Below are positions 10,061-18,226 of a stretch of 64,000 nt of DNA, one piece after another. Source of the DNA: Eubacteriaceae bacterium. GTDB taxonomy: Bacteria > Bacillota > Clostridia > Eubacteriales > Anaerofustaceae. The position numbers were made by a program, and so were the translations under genes. Every line of letters begins with the position of its first letter. The stretch's first letter is position 1. The notes under the pieces are model-generated. The model made no database searches. It worked only from the letters and a program-made list of their open reading frames with translations, and was not told where the DNA came from. The stretch covers positions 27,960-91,959 of the forward strand of contig JAFXKY010000001.1 in assembly GCA_017531485.1 (NCBI GenBank), written 5' to 3'.

Positions 10061-10584
10061 TTGACTAACCACCGTCTAAAATTATTTTTCACACGACATA
10101 TAAAATTTGATAAAAAGTTAGATACTCCAAAACTAATAGTTGTAGATTTAACTTCACTTCTTGTTATAAAACGAAGATTATTTATTGCGGTATTCAGTTC
10201 GTTGATAAATCCTTTTGGATTAGACACGGCTTTCGTGTAATTACCTTTTAAAGTATTTAGGGTATCAAGTCCCTCTCTGTATGGAGTACCTTCAGCTCGA
10301 ATGCCTTTCCCTCCGATAATTACGCTCGCAGCTCCTGTTGCTGCCATTACACCTGCATTGTAAAGAATACTTCCCAAATCCCTATTTCCATTCTTAATTT
10401 GGGATATAGTCTCAGATACGCCACTTATCACTGCATTTCCAATTGCTTGTCCTGTGCGCCCAAGACCAGTAGCCGATAATGCACCGCCAGCAGCTCCGCT
10501 TAATGCAGCTAAACCAACATCAAATACATCTATCTGTCCAGTATCGGCTAATTGCATACAAACCTCAACAGCTGCACTAATCAC
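10057..10584 (-). pseudogene. C-terminal toxin portion of a frameshifted Rhs protein
   Basis: About 175 codons start with ISAAVEVCMQL and contain a Gly/Ala-rich hydrophobic stretch (LAALSGAAGGALSATGLG), the usual linker preceding an Rhs C-terminal toxin. The frame joins the Rhs tip at 10590-10976 if one base is restored near 10610: the upstream frame ends FWNVQQVQL, whereas the shifted frame reads AAGAVIGGVISAAVEV without interruption. The final 80 or so residues should be the toxin domain but match no family I recognise. The stop overlaps the next gene's start by four bases. Considered a remnant, because the upstream part also carries an in-frame stop. Confidence 0.75.
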
Positions 10585-10589
10585 ACCGC

Positions 10590-10976
10590 CTATAACTGCA
10601 CCTGCTGCACATTCCAGAATGCACCACCATTATCAGCACGCATTACAGGATTATTATCACAGTATGCATAGAGATTCTTATCAAAAGTAGCAGTCGGAGA
10701 TACGAGGGTCAATGCCGGATCATCCGCATTCACAAACCTACCCGTCTCCGGATCATAATAGTATCCACAATATCTGATCGGGTTAAGCTGCCCTACAGCA
10801 GTAAGTGAGCTTTCAGCAGTTGTAAGTTTGCCCCAATCATCATACTCATACATAGCAACTACCGTCTTGTTCGTGTCAATGATCTTGACGATATCTCCCT
10901 GCAAGTTCTTGAGGTAGAAATAATCTTTGTTTGCTGAGAGATCCTTGAATCAGATTAAGCTTCCGTTGCCGTCATA
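10590..10976 (-). pseudogene. Rhs-repeat core tip with in-frame stop and frameshift
   Basis: It encodes an Rhs core tip almost identical to that at 8960-9262 over QGDIVKIIDTNKTVVA and YDDWGKLTTAESSLT, then RFVNADDP and YAYCDNNPVMR, the classic end of the Rhs core before the variable C terminus. Three lesions are visible: a TGA where the sister copy has a Gly codon (YDGNGSLI*FKD); loss of about 13 codons between two similar Tyr-Tyr-Tyr-Asp motifs; and a frameshift near 10610 leading into the toxin part. The 5' end begins at the same breakpoint as the other copy. Confidence 0.85.
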
Positions 10977-10980
10977 TCAG

Positions 10981-11024
10981 GATTTCTCCCCCTCTCCCGC
11001 AAAGCCTGAGAAAGGGGGGATTTT
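10981..11024 (-). terminator. C-rich TTTCTC terminator-like repeat at Rhs cassette boundary (copy 2)
   Basis: Nearly identical to the element at 9266-9311, including the junction to the following Rhs tip. It lies downstream of the gene ending at 11060 and would end its transcript on the minus strand. Confidence 0.6.
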
Positions 11025-11059
11025 AAGTGTTGATATTAAATTTGCTTACAAAATTGCAA

Positions 11060-11614
11060 TCACAATTTATAGCGAGTTGTTTTTCTCAGATCAACAACAT
11101 CGTAAGGGCAATATTTTTTCAATTCTGTCAGTATTTCATCCGAATAGTATATCGTTATGACATTTTTGTAATGAAACGTATTCCACCTGTATAAATGATT
11201 CTTTTTTTCGCCATTCTTTACAAGGCAGATTACTGAAAATGCTTTACGTTCACCTCTTGTGGTTGAACCGTTATAACATATACATATCTGCTGAAACTCA
11301 TCCCATTCAATCACCTGTATTTTTTTCAATGGATACTTGATTCTTATCCCTTCCCGAATGAATTCAAACGAAAACAGCTCCATTGAAATAGTTACCCAAC
11401 CTATTTTTATACAGATAGCAGACCAAACATATCCCACTATTCCACACAAAACATCATCAAACGATAAGATGAGATATGTCGACAGAAACAGTGATAATAT
11501 TCCCACACATAACACAAACACATACATCCATATATCTATCGGACACGACTTTTTTACAGAAACATTACCATCAGCATTCTCTATAATTCTTGATAACTTA
11601 TGATTATAATGCAT
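11060..11614 (-). CDS. Two-TM membrane protein with KKYCPYDVVDLR C-terminal motif
   Basis: About 184 residues from the ATG at 11614, chosen because AGGTGA lies five bases upstream; a GTG at 11623 is in the same frame. Two membrane segments (about residues 28-50 and 55-78) precede a PH-like domain with IEWDEFQQICICY and a C terminus KKYCPYDVVDLR. The last two motifs recur in the 333- and 337-residue proteins encoded at 56801-57799 and 57826-58839, so these three form one family. It follows a decayed Rhs tip, which suggests immunity-type history; the role is unknown. Confidence 0.75.
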   Translation of the reverse strand: MHYNHKLSRIIENADGNVSVKKSCPIDIWMYVFVLCVGILSLFLSTYLILSFDDVLCGIVGYVWSAICIKIGWVTISMELFSFEFIREGIRIKYPLKKIQVIEWDEFQQICICYNGSTTRGERKAFSVICLVKNGEKKNHLYRWNTFHYKNVITIYYSDEILTELKKYCPYDVVDLRKTTRYKL

Positions 11615-11629
11615 TTTAATCACCTGCCA

Positions 11630-11760
11630 TTCTCCCGATCTGATTCATGAATATCGTACGCATTAATGTATCTGCCATCTCCGGAGCGTAGTAGCATCCT
11701 CTATTTAATCCGAGCCATAATTCGATACAGTAATAATACCACACCCCGACACGTATTTCA
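11630..11760 (-). pseudogene. Highly decayed Rhs core remnant
   Basis: The minus strand retains a recognisable ghost of the Rhs core end: LNRGCYYAPEM in one frame and, after a one-base shift, RYINAYDI. This corresponds to LNSRYYDPETGRFISAYD in the better copies. It sits immediately upstream of the gene at 11060-11614, the same order (Rhs tip then small membrane gene) as the two other cassettes. Confidence 0.6.
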
Positions 11761-11788
11761 ACCATTCCGCACATATCCCGGACAGGAA

Positions 11789-11820
11789 AGAAAAACAGCA
11801 CCACCCTGTGTGATGCTGTC
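11789..11820 (-). terminator. Intrinsic terminator after the Imm26-like gene
   Basis: The hairpin ACAGCA...TGCTGT with inner pairing is followed on the minus strand by a run of five U. It shares its sequence (ACAGCACCACC) with the terminator at 12943-12976. Confidence 0.8.
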
Positions 11821-11841
11821 GGAATATTATTTCATTCTATT

Positions 11842-12207
11842 CTACGAATTTTTCGCCTCATTGACCATATCAATATACTCTTTCATTACAACTTCATGGT
11901 CTCCCGGTGGAGAAAAAATATCCAGTTTCGACAAATCAAAATCCACATCAAACAAATACAACAAATACGGTACTCCGACATGGGCATTGATAAGTTTTTC
12001 CCCCTGATGCTTCGGTGGCAGATCAGACATGCGACTCACATCAAACGTTTCGCAATAATCAAAGGTTGAAAACACATTCATAACTTCGATCGCTGTTGTT
12101 TTTTTTGTTTTCGCATCTCGCCAGAACCAAAGCATATTCTCGGGAAACGGGTATTCTTCCGGAATTTTATAGTTACCGATCAATTTTGAAATACCAATCT
12201 GATACAT
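11842..12207 (-). pseudogene. Imm26-like protein, C-terminal part after A-run frameshift
   Basis: About 121 codons, YQIGISKLIGNYKIP onward, with FPENMLWFWRDA and a C-terminal VVMKEYIDMV. Read alone it has only a methionine created at the frameshift and no ribosome site, so it is the second half of the gene beginning at 12404. Adding one A to the seven-A run at 12208-12214 fuses both halves into a protein of about 186 residues resembling the Imm26 immunity family (GDVYYVKVPNGY at the N terminus, FWRD in the middle). Whether this is decay, slippage or a sequence error cannot be decided here. Confidence 0.6.
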
Positions 12208-12404
12208 TTTTTTGTATAAGACGGAATAATATAACTATGTGGTCCTTGCACTATTTCTTCTATTTCATTGGGAACATCTGCATATAATCCTTCAAATACT
12301 CGAATATAATCCCCTTGTTTCGGAATACTGTATGCCCATTGATAAATCTTATATCCGTTCGGAACTTTCACGTAATATACGTCACCTACTTTTGCCCGTT
12401 TCAT
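12180..12404 (-). pseudogene. Imm26-like protein, N-terminal part
   Basis: It starts MKRAKVGDVYYVKVPNGY, with a GD-x-Y/F start typical of Imm26-type immunity proteins, and runs 74 codons to a stop just past the seven-A run. Its start overlaps the stop of the upstream gene (12401) by four bases, indicating a shared transcript and coupling. The family assignment is by pattern only. As part of the Rhs/immunity zone it may protect against a toxin no longer encoded here. Confidence 0.6.
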
Positions 12405-12766
12405 TCTTTATCTCTCTCCTTTTGCGTTTCATATACCTGCCACCATCCGTATGTTTTAAACTCATGCGGAATACTGTCAATATCATCAAGCGGCGCATCA
12501 AATCCAAGTGCTTCAAGGCGGTCAAACCATTCTTCACGTCTGCTTTCAGGAAGTTTTGCTCCGCACCACGGGCAATACCCTATTAAAATATATGAAGTCG
12601 CCTCGCCATTTTCCCCATCATATACCGGAAGACCGTATTCATTGAATTTCGAAGAAAAATAAACCGGCTTATCTTCCGCCCCATTTTCATTTGCGGCACT
12701 GTTTTCATCAACGCAATATGCATTCGCCTTCATTTCATCGCAACACATTTTCACCATCAAATCCAT
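12401..12766 (-). CDS. Small CPWCG zinc-ribbon-like protein (DUF6980-like)
   Basis: About 121 residues. It has an N-terminal MCCDEM motif, a central YFSSKFNEYGLPVYD segment and a YCPWCGAKLPES motif, a layout recalled from the DUF6980 group of uncharacterised small proteins; the paired cysteines suggest metal binding. The start at 12766 (MDLMVKMCC) has AAAGG at suitable distance; an ATG at 12784 lies in frame upstream. It is translationally coupled to the broken Imm26-like gene, and such short genes are common in immunity arrays. Function unknown. 12767-12942 shows no gene. Confidence 0.75.
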   Translation of the reverse strand: MDLMVKMCCDEMKANAYCVDENSAANENGAEDKPVYFSSKFNEYGLPVYDGENGEATSYILIGYCPWCGAKLPESRREEWFDRLEALGFDAPLDDIDSIPHEFKTYGWWQVYETQKERDKE

Positions 12767-12942
12767 ACATGCACCTTTCCACATTCTGCAATGACTGCAA
12801 TCTGATTCCTGATTTTTCTTTATTATAAATGTTTTGCCGGATACTTACAACCTGTTATATTCTTATTTCCCCATCCTCAAACAATTTTATGCATTTTCAC
12901 ATCCTGCGACATAAAAACCGCATCGGATCGAGGTACTGTCAA

Positions 12943-12976
12943 TAAAAAACAGCACCACCATATATGTGATGCTGTC
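12943..12976 (-). terminator. Intrinsic terminator of the aor-moaD-moeB operon
   Basis: A hairpin with ACAGCA/TGCTGT arms lies just downstream of the moeB-like stop and is followed on the minus strand by six U, matching the terminator at 11789-11820. Confidence 0.85.
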
Positions 12977-12980
12977 GGTT

Positions 12981-13646
12981 TTAAAAATCTATACATTCCG
13001 TTTCGCTAAACAAAAGATCCACGTAATATACCCTCGAAGGCTCAACTTCCCTTCCGAGAAGAACTTTCAACCCGAGGGACACCTGAAATGATGCGCACAT
13101 TGAAGGCGTAAACGCAAGAACGCTTTTGTCGGTTATCTCCACGTGCTCCGGAAAGAGCTTTTCTATAAGCCCGCTTCCGGGAAGACATACTGCTGCCTGA
13201 AAAGCCCAGCCGCTGATTGCGCCGTAAATATACGGGACATTATATCTTTCGCATGCTTTCGCAAGTATCTTCCTTGCGCTGATATCATCAAGCGCGTCGA
13301 ATACTATATCGCATCCGGAAATGATCTCCGATACGTTCTCATTTGTCATAAACTCATCAAAGCACCCAACTTCAACACCGCTGTTTACGGACATTATCCT
13401 GTCTGCCGCCTGCAAAGCCTTGCTTTTTCCAAGATCATCTTCCGTACAGAGGATCTGCCTGTTTAAATTTGACACGCCAAAAACATCGCCGTCACATACC
13501 GTGATCTTTCCCACTCCAATGCGCGCAAGAAGCTCGATGATATATCCGCCGAGCCCTCCGCAACCAATGACAGCGACATGTTTTGTCTTTAATTTTTCAC
13601 ATTCTTCGGTGGATATTGCGGGGATATTTCTTTCATACCTTTCCAT
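12981..13646 (-). CDS. moeB: MoeB/ThiF/HesA-family sulfur-carrier adenylyltransferase
   Basis: About 221 residues. E1-like enzymes adenylate the C-terminal glycine of a MoaD/ThiS-type carrier before sulfur loading. The nucleotide-binding loop VIGCGGLGGYIIELLARIGVG (residues about 25-45), the Arg finger in VSNLNRQIL and the Asp-rich DALDD motif are present. The protein is short: it lacks a C-terminal rhodanese domain and no zinc CXXC pairs are seen, as in HesA-type members. The start ATG at 13646 lies one base after the moaD stop; a GTG at 13658 is an alternative. With moaD and the AOR gene upstream it completes an operon for making the pterin dithiolene of a tungsten enzyme. Confidence 0.9.
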   Translation of the reverse strand: MERYERNIPAISTEECEKLKTKHVAVIGCGGLGGYIIELLARIGVGKITVCDGDVFGVSNLNRQILCTEDDLGKSKALQAADRIMSVNSGVEVGCFDEFMTNENVSEIISGCDIVFDALDDISARKILAKACERYNVPYIYGAISGWAFQAAVCLPGSGLIEKLFPEHVEITDKSVLAFTPSMCASFQVSLGLKVLLGREVEPSRVYYVDLLFSETECIDF

Positions 13647-13647
13647 A

Positions 13648-13869
13648 TCAGCCGCCACCTACCGCAGGGAAGAGGGAAACAACATCACCATCTTTCACTT
13701 CCGTTTCGGGCTTCTGGTGAAAGCCGTTGATGAGGAGGATATTGACTTCCTTGACTTCAATGTCAAGAGCATCCATTATATCCTTCACAGTCTTTACGGA
13801 AGCGCTTTCCATCTGATAAACCTTCTGTCTTCCTTTGCGGAGTCCTGCAAAAAGACGTACTTCTACCAT
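13648..13869 (-). CDS. moaD: MoaD-like sulfur carrier protein
   Basis: 73 residues of beta-grasp type: MVEVRLFAGLR at the start, NGFHQKPETEVKDGDVV near the end and a C-terminal GGG. MoaD carries thiocarboxylate sulfur on its terminal glycine for molybdopterin synthase, and MoeB activates it. An AAGGAG site precedes the ATG. The gene lies between AOR and moeB; its Gly codons and stop run directly into the moeB start. In archaea and anaerobes such MoaD genes commonly accompany tungsten AORs. Confidence 0.93.
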   Translation of the reverse strand: MVEVRLFAGLRKGRQKVYQMESASVKTVKDIMDALDIEVKEVNILLINGFHQKPETEVKDGDVVSLFPAVGGG

Positions 13870-13883
13870 AAATACTCCTTACT

Positions 13884-13914
13884 GAACAAAATAGGGAAGC
13901 ATTGCTTCCCTATT
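13884..13914 (-). terminator. Hairpin between aor and moaD
   Basis: A perfect 11-bp stem (AATAGGGAAGC/GCTTCCCTATT) with a three-base loop is followed on the minus strand by UUUUG. Its place after the AOR stop suggests partial termination, giving more AOR transcript than moaD-moeB. Confidence 0.75.
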
Positions 13915-13946
13915 ATAATATCTTCTTGATTTTCATCCGTCAAGAA

Positions 13947-15767
13947 TTATCTTCCGATATATTCTCCGAGACCAAGTCTTTCAAGTGTTTCATCTGTCGG
14001 GAATGCATCTACCCAGCCGCGTTCCTTATAATATTCGGGAAGTGTTACGTTGAGTTTTGATGTCATGCCTTTTGACGGACCTTCTTTAACCGGTTCTTCG
14101 AGAAGTCTCTTCGGGAGACGGTCATCTTCCGGTTTCATGCCTGCTGCTTTGTTGAAGAGTCTTTCGATGTTGTAGATTCTTTCGCCGAGAAGGAGAACTT
14201 CTTCCGGAGTATATTCTGTTCCGCAAGCTGCATTGATGAGTTTTGTGTATTCCGGAGCGCCGAGAGCGAATGATGTGAAGAGGCAAAGACCCATAGAGTC
14301 GATTACTGCTGTGAGATCCTGGAATGTCTTAGCCCAGAATGCCTTTTCGTTTGTAACTGTTCTGTCGAGCTGTACGGGAAGACCAACAACTTCCGGAGCG
14401 ATCGTATATCCACGAACGTGGCAGCCGCCGCGGTTTGATGTAGCGTATGTGATACCGATACCCTGAACCCCACGTGCGTCATAAGCGGGCATTTCCTGCT
14501 TTTTAACTGACATTGAAACTTCCGGCATACCGTAGTGTTCACAAAGTCTTGCTGAACCTGAAGACATGAGCCAGTCAAGTTCTGTTTCCGGGTTTCCGAT
14601 GCGTTTTGTCCATTCGATGAGAGCTTCTGTGCTTCCCCATACGAGCGGAACGCCTGCACATTCTTCTTCTTTGATTGCGCCTTTTTCATAAAGTTCCATA
14701 GCTGCAGCGATAGTGCAGGGAACTGAGATAGCGTCAAGACCGTATTCGTTGCAGAGCATGTTTGCTTTGTTGATAGCAGCGAGATCGCTGTTACCCATGT
14801 TTGCGCCATAAGCCCAGAGCGGTTCATATTCCGGTCCGCCAACAACTTTGTCGTCAACTTTTACCACACGACCGCAAGCGATCGGGCAACGGTGGCATGC
14901 ACTTGCCTTAACGAGGAATTTTTCTGCGAGAGCTTCGCCTGAAACATCTTCAGCTTTTTCATAGTAAGATTCCTGCCAGTTCTTTGTGGGGAGTGAACCT
15001 ACGCTGTTGATTACGTTTACGAGTGATGCAGTACCGAGAGCTCTGAGTCCTCCGCCTGTGAGGCCGTTTTCGCGGATGTTTACCATAACTTCCTTGTTTG
15101 CTGCCTTAAGAGCTTCTTCGGAAGCGATTACGTCATTGGGGTTCGTTCTTGTAGCTTTTACCACGATACCCTTGAGTTTTTTGGATCCCATAACAGCACC
15201 TACGCCGGAACGTCCTGCCGCACGGTCTTTGTCGTTCATGATAGCAGCCATAAGAACCTGCTTTTCACCTGCGATACCGATTGAAAGAACTGAAGCTTCT
15301 TTGCCGTGTTTTTCTTTGAGTTTGTCGTCGAGTTCTTCTGAGAACATTCCGAGATATTCATCTGCGTCGAGAAGTTCGATCTTGTCATCAACGATGTTTA
15401 AGTATTTCCATGTTTCACTCATACCTTCAACGATGATAGCATCCCAGCCGGCATATTTGAGTTTAGCACCCCATTTGCCGCCTGAGTTTGAGCATGCGAT
15501 CATGCCTGTGAGGGGGGATTTTGTTACTACCATGTATCTTCCTGAAGAAGGAGCTGCGGCACCTGTGAGGGGACCTGTGATGTAGATAAGTTTATTGCCT
15601 TCGCCAAGCGGATCGCTTGTAGCGCAGCCTTCGTCGTAAGCGATCTTTGTTCCGAGACCGCGTCCGCCGATGTATTTTTTAGCAACTTCAACGTCAAGAG
15701 CTTCAACTGTGATCTCACCTGTTGTAAGGTTGACGCGAGCAATTTTTTCATAATAAGCGTTAGCCAT
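13947..15767 (-). CDS. aor: Tungsten-dependent aldehyde:ferredoxin oxidoreductase
   Basis: 606 residues, the normal AOR length. Members oxidise aldehydes to acids (or reduce acids) with a bis-pterin tungsten site and one [4Fe-4S] cluster, passing electrons to ferredoxin in the cytoplasm. The three clustered cluster ligands are seen in CHRCPIACGR (about residues 291-298) and the fourth in DSMGLC near 490, which also holds the conserved pterin-contacting Asp. IGGRGLGTK near residue 33 and GPLTGAAAPSSGR near 65 are typical of the N-terminal domain. An ATG with a GGAGG site starts it. moaD and moeB follow it, and the cofactor genes, tungstate transporter and an AOR-type radical SAM maturase lie nearby, which supports tungsten rather than molybdenum. 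Confidence 0.95.
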   Translation of the reverse strand: MANAYYEKIARVNLTTGEITVEALDVEVAKKYIGGRGLGTKIAYDEGCATSDPLGEGNKLIYITGPLTGAAAPSSGRYMVVTKSPLTGMIACSNSGGKWGAKLKYAGWDAIIVEGMSETWKYLNIVDDKIELLDADEYLGMFSEELDDKLKEKHGKEASVLSIGIAGEKQVLMAAIMNDKDRAAGRSGVGAVMGSKKLKGIVVKATRTNPNDVIASEEALKAANKEVMVNIRENGLTGGGLRALGTASLVNVINSVGSLPTKNWQESYYEKAEDVSGEALAEKFLVKASACHRCPIACGRVVKVDDKVVGGPEYEPLWAYGANMGNSDLAAINKANMLCNEYGLDAISVPCTIAAAMELYEKGAIKEEECAGVPLVWGSTEALIEWTKRIGNPETELDWLMSSGSARLCEHYGMPEVSMSVKKQEMPAYDARGVQGIGITYATSNRGGCHVRGYTIAPEVVGLPVQLDRTVTNEKAFWAKTFQDLTAVIDSMGLCLFTSFALGAPEYTKLINAACGTEYTPEEVLLLGERIYNIERLFNKAAGMKPEDDRLPKRLLEEPVKEGPSKGMTSKLNVTLPEYYKERGWVDAFPTDETLERLGLGEYIGR

Positions 15768-15818
15768 TATTTACCTCCGTAATTTAAGCGCGACACTTCG
15801 TCGCAGTAAGTTGAGCTT

Positions 15819-15847
15819 ATTATATAATACGGTATTTTTTCGCGCAA
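15819..15847 (-). promoter_or_regulatory. Promoter of the aor operon
   Basis: On the minus strand TTGCGC (15847-15842) and TATAAT (15824-15819) are separated by 17 nt. The leader carries a small hairpin (GCGAC/GTCGC, about 15789-15805) before the Shine-Dalgarno. Confidence 0.7.
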
Positions 15848-15864
15848 TACTGCCGGACACGCTT

Positions 15865-15970
15865 TGTGCGAAACAATACGAAAACACATCTTTCTGTGCG
15901 AATTTTTTTTCGTGCAGACATAGGCGAAAATAAAGATTGTGCGAAATTACACGAAAATGTACGAAATGGA
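15865..15970. promoter_or_regulatory. TGTGCGAA repeat array between the divergent tungsten-cofactor promoters
   Basis: TGTGCGAA occurs at 15865, 15895 and 15938 on the plus strand. An inverted partner TTCGTGCA at 15909-15916 makes a near-palindrome with the second copy, and shorter CGAAA units lie at about 15879, 15924, 15952 and 15962. All are between the aor promoter and the regulator promoter. This is the obvious place for binding of the HTH protein encoded at 16066. Confidence 0.6.
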
Positions 15971-15993
15971 CTGTACATACATAATCGCGGCTA

Positions 15994-16022
15994 TTGTGGA
16001 AAGAATAGAATTACGGTATAAT
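15994..16022 (+). promoter_or_regulatory. Promoter of the regulator-moeA-moaA operon
   Basis: TTGTGG (15994-15999), a 17-nt spacer and TATAAT (16017-16022) lie 44 bases upstream of the regulator start. Confidence 0.7.
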
Positions 16023-16065
16023 ATAATAAGCAAATTATGGCTATTTTAAGCCAAAGGAGGCTTTT

Positions 16066-17001
16066 ATGGTCCAGGAAAAATCACTCTCAACACAACAGGT
16101 CGCAGACATACTCCACGTGTCACGGTCCACCATATATGAACTCATAAAGAAAGGCGAGATCCAGTCCTACAAGATAGGCAGAAAAGTCCGCTTCACACAG
16201 GATGACGTCGATGCGTACATCTCCCGCAGCCGTCATCAGCACTCCACAAAGCCCGTAAAAAAAATAGAGACCCACTCTACTCTTCTCGTTCCGGAAGAGC
16301 GCACAGAGCCGGAATTCATTCTCTCGGGACAGGATGTGGTACTCGATATTCTCGCCAATTACCTTCAGGATGCGGATGTAAACGTTATCAGAACATACCT
16401 TTCGGGATTTGAAGGATTATTATCATTATATCAGGATAATATTCACGCTGCAGCATGCCACCTTTACGACGGAGAGCAGTATAACACTTCATTCGTAAAG
16501 AGCCTCATGCCCGGAGTCAGCGCAGTCCTTGTCAATGTAAGTTACAGAAAGCAGGGATTTTATGTCCGTTCGGGAAACCCAAAGAGAATAACCGGCTGGC
16601 AGGATCTGAAAAGAAAAGACATCAGGATCATCAACCGCAGAGTCGGTTCGTCCGCAAGGATCCTTCTTGACACAAATCTCAAGAGCCTCGGGATCTCACC
16701 TGCAAACGTAAAAGGATACGACAATATAATGAAATCTCACCTCACCGTCGCCTCTGCCATCGCTTCGGGAGAAGCTGATCTGGCGCTCGGAACGGAAAGG
16801 ATCTCAAAGCAGATAGATGAGATAGACTTCATCCCTCTCATGGAAGAGAGATTCGATCTCGTGATCAAAAAAGATATGCTCGAAGATGAATCCGTGCAGA
16901 AGCTTCTCAGAATTCTCCGCAGCAAGGAATTCAGAAGAGAGGTTTCAAGATTCACTGATAATGATTACAGAGATCTCGGAAAGATAATATCGGAGGTATA
17001 A
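16066..17001 (+). CDS. Excisionase-type HTH regulator with PBP-like ligand domain (molybdate/tungstate or cofactor sensor)
   Basis: 311 residues. The N terminus (about 5-55) is an excisionase-family helix-turn-helix (STQQVADILHVSRSTIYELI, then IGRKVRFTQDDVDAYI). The C-terminal 215 residues are a periplasmic-binding-protein-like domain (GYDNIMKSHLTVASAIASG, EADLALG) of the type linked to molybdate/molybdopterin genes. A homologous domain is fused to MoeA in the gene at 18227. Start chosen at the ATG after AGGAGG. It is the first gene of the plus-strand cofactor operon and faces aor across the repeat array, so it probably controls both by sensing tungstate, molybdate or a cofactor intermediate; the ligand is inference. 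Confidence 0.85.
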   Translation: MVQEKSLSTQQVADILHVSRSTIYELIKKGEIQSYKIGRKVRFTQDDVDAYISRSRHQHSTKPVKKIETHSTLLVPEERTEPEFILSGQDVVLDILANYLQDADVNVIRTYLSGFEGLLSLYQDNIHAAACHLYDGEQYNTSFVKSLMPGVSAVLVNVSYRKQGFYVRSGNPKRITGWQDLKRKDIRIINRRVGSSARILLDTNLKSLGISPANVKGYDNIMKSHLTVASAIASGEADLALGTERISKQIDEIDFIPLMEERFDLVIKKDMLEDESVQKLLRILRSKEFRREVSRFTDNDYRDLGKIISEV

Positions 17002-18225
17002 ATGTTAAGTGTAAAAAGACCCGAAGAGGTCATTGAAATAATCAACACGGAATTCTCCCACATCGCCGGCGAAGAATTCGTTCCCCTGACAAAATCCCTC
17101 GGCAGAGTCCTCGCAAGGGACATTACCGCCGACGAATACGTTCCCGACTTTGACCGTTCTACAGTCGACGGATATGCCGTCTTTTCACGCGACACATTCG
17201 GTTGCACGGAAGCGATCCCCGCGATCCTGCCTGTTGTCGGAGAGATTCTCATGGGACAGGCGGCAGAAAAAGATCTCAATCCCGGAGAATGTTACGCAAT
17301 TCCCACAGGTGGCGCCGTACCCAAAGGAGCAGACAGCGTCGTGATGATAGAATACACCGAAGATTACGGCGACGGAACCATCGGAATAATGAAATCCACA
17401 GCTCCCGGAATGAATATGATCTTCCGCGGCGATGACGTATATCCGGGAAAGACAGTCCTGAAAAAAGGAAGGATCATCTCCTCTCAGGACATCGGCGCAA
17501 TGGCATCCATGGGCATCACGGAAGTCCCCGTAACAAAGAAGCTCACCGTCGGAATAATCTCAACAGGTGATGAACTCATTCATCATTCACAAAAGCCCAT
17601 CGGCGGACAGATCAGGGACGTCAACAGCCCGATGCTTGAGAGTATGCTCGAAGCATTCGGAGTAAATACGGTAAATTACGGCATCATAATCGATGATGAA
17701 GAACTGCTTGAAAAGAAAGTGAATGAGGCTGTCAGTGAATGTGACGTCGTCATCCTTTCAGGCGGAAGCAGCGTCGGGGTGAAGGATGCGGCATGCAGAA
17801 TAATTGAATCCTTCGGCACGATCCTCCTTCACGGAATCGCCATCAAGCCGGGAAAACCGACGATCCTCGGAAAGACGAATGACCAGAAAGCTCTCGTCGG
17901 TCTTCCGGGACACCCCGTTGCAGCATATTTCATCACAAAACTCTTTGTCCTTCCCCTCCTCGCGAAGCTGGAAACGAGAGAGATGAAGACATACACCATC
18001 AGCGCGAAAGTAACGGAAAACATCAGCGCAAACCACGGCAGGGCACAGTATCAGGCATGCCACTTCTTTGAAAAGGACGGAGAGCTCTTCGCACAGCCCA
18101 TCCGCGGCAAATCCGGACTCATCACATCCCTTGCAGGAGCAGACGGATATTTCGAGATCCCCCGCGACTGTGAAGGATTAAGACAATATGAAACAATTCA
18201 GATCATCGTAAGTACAGGAGAGTAA
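17002..18225 (+). CDS. moeA: Molybdopterin molybdotransferase MoeA
   Basis: 407 residues, normal for MoeA, which inserts the metal oxyanion into adenylylated pterin. Conserved motifs are FDRSTVDGYAVF near residue 50, PTGGAVPKGADSVVMIE near 97, STGDELI near 188, ILSGGSSVG near 250 and the KPGKPT/GLPGHPVAAY loop near 285-310. The start lies directly after the regulator stop. A second, longer MoeA follows at 18227. In organisms with two MoeA copies one has been proposed to serve tungsten; which copy does so here cannot be told. Confidence 0.95.
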   Translation: MLSVKRPEEVIEIINTEFSHIAGEEFVPLTKSLGRVLARDITADEYVPDFDRSTVDGYAVFSRDTFGCTEAIPAILPVVGEILMGQAAEKDLNPGECYAIPTGGAVPKGADSVVMIEYTEDYGDGTIGIMKSTAPGMNMIFRGDDVYPGKTVLKKGRIISSQDIGAMASMGITEVPVTKKLTVGIISTGDELIHHSQKPIGGQIRDVNSPMLESMLEAFGVNTVNYGIIIDDEELLEKKVNEAVSECDVVILSGGSSVGVKDAACRIIESFGTILLHGIAIKPGKPTILGKTNDQKALVGLPGHPVAAYFITKLFVLPLLAKLETREMKTYTISAKVTENISANHGRAQYQACHFFEKDGELFAQPIRGKSGLITSLAGADGYFEIPRDCEGLRQYETIQIIVSTGE

Positions 18226-18226
18226 C

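Noticed and set aside
14303..14857. Open minus-strand frame of 184 codons
   Set aside because: Same strand but wrong frame within the AOR gene, whose own frame carries all catalytic motifs.
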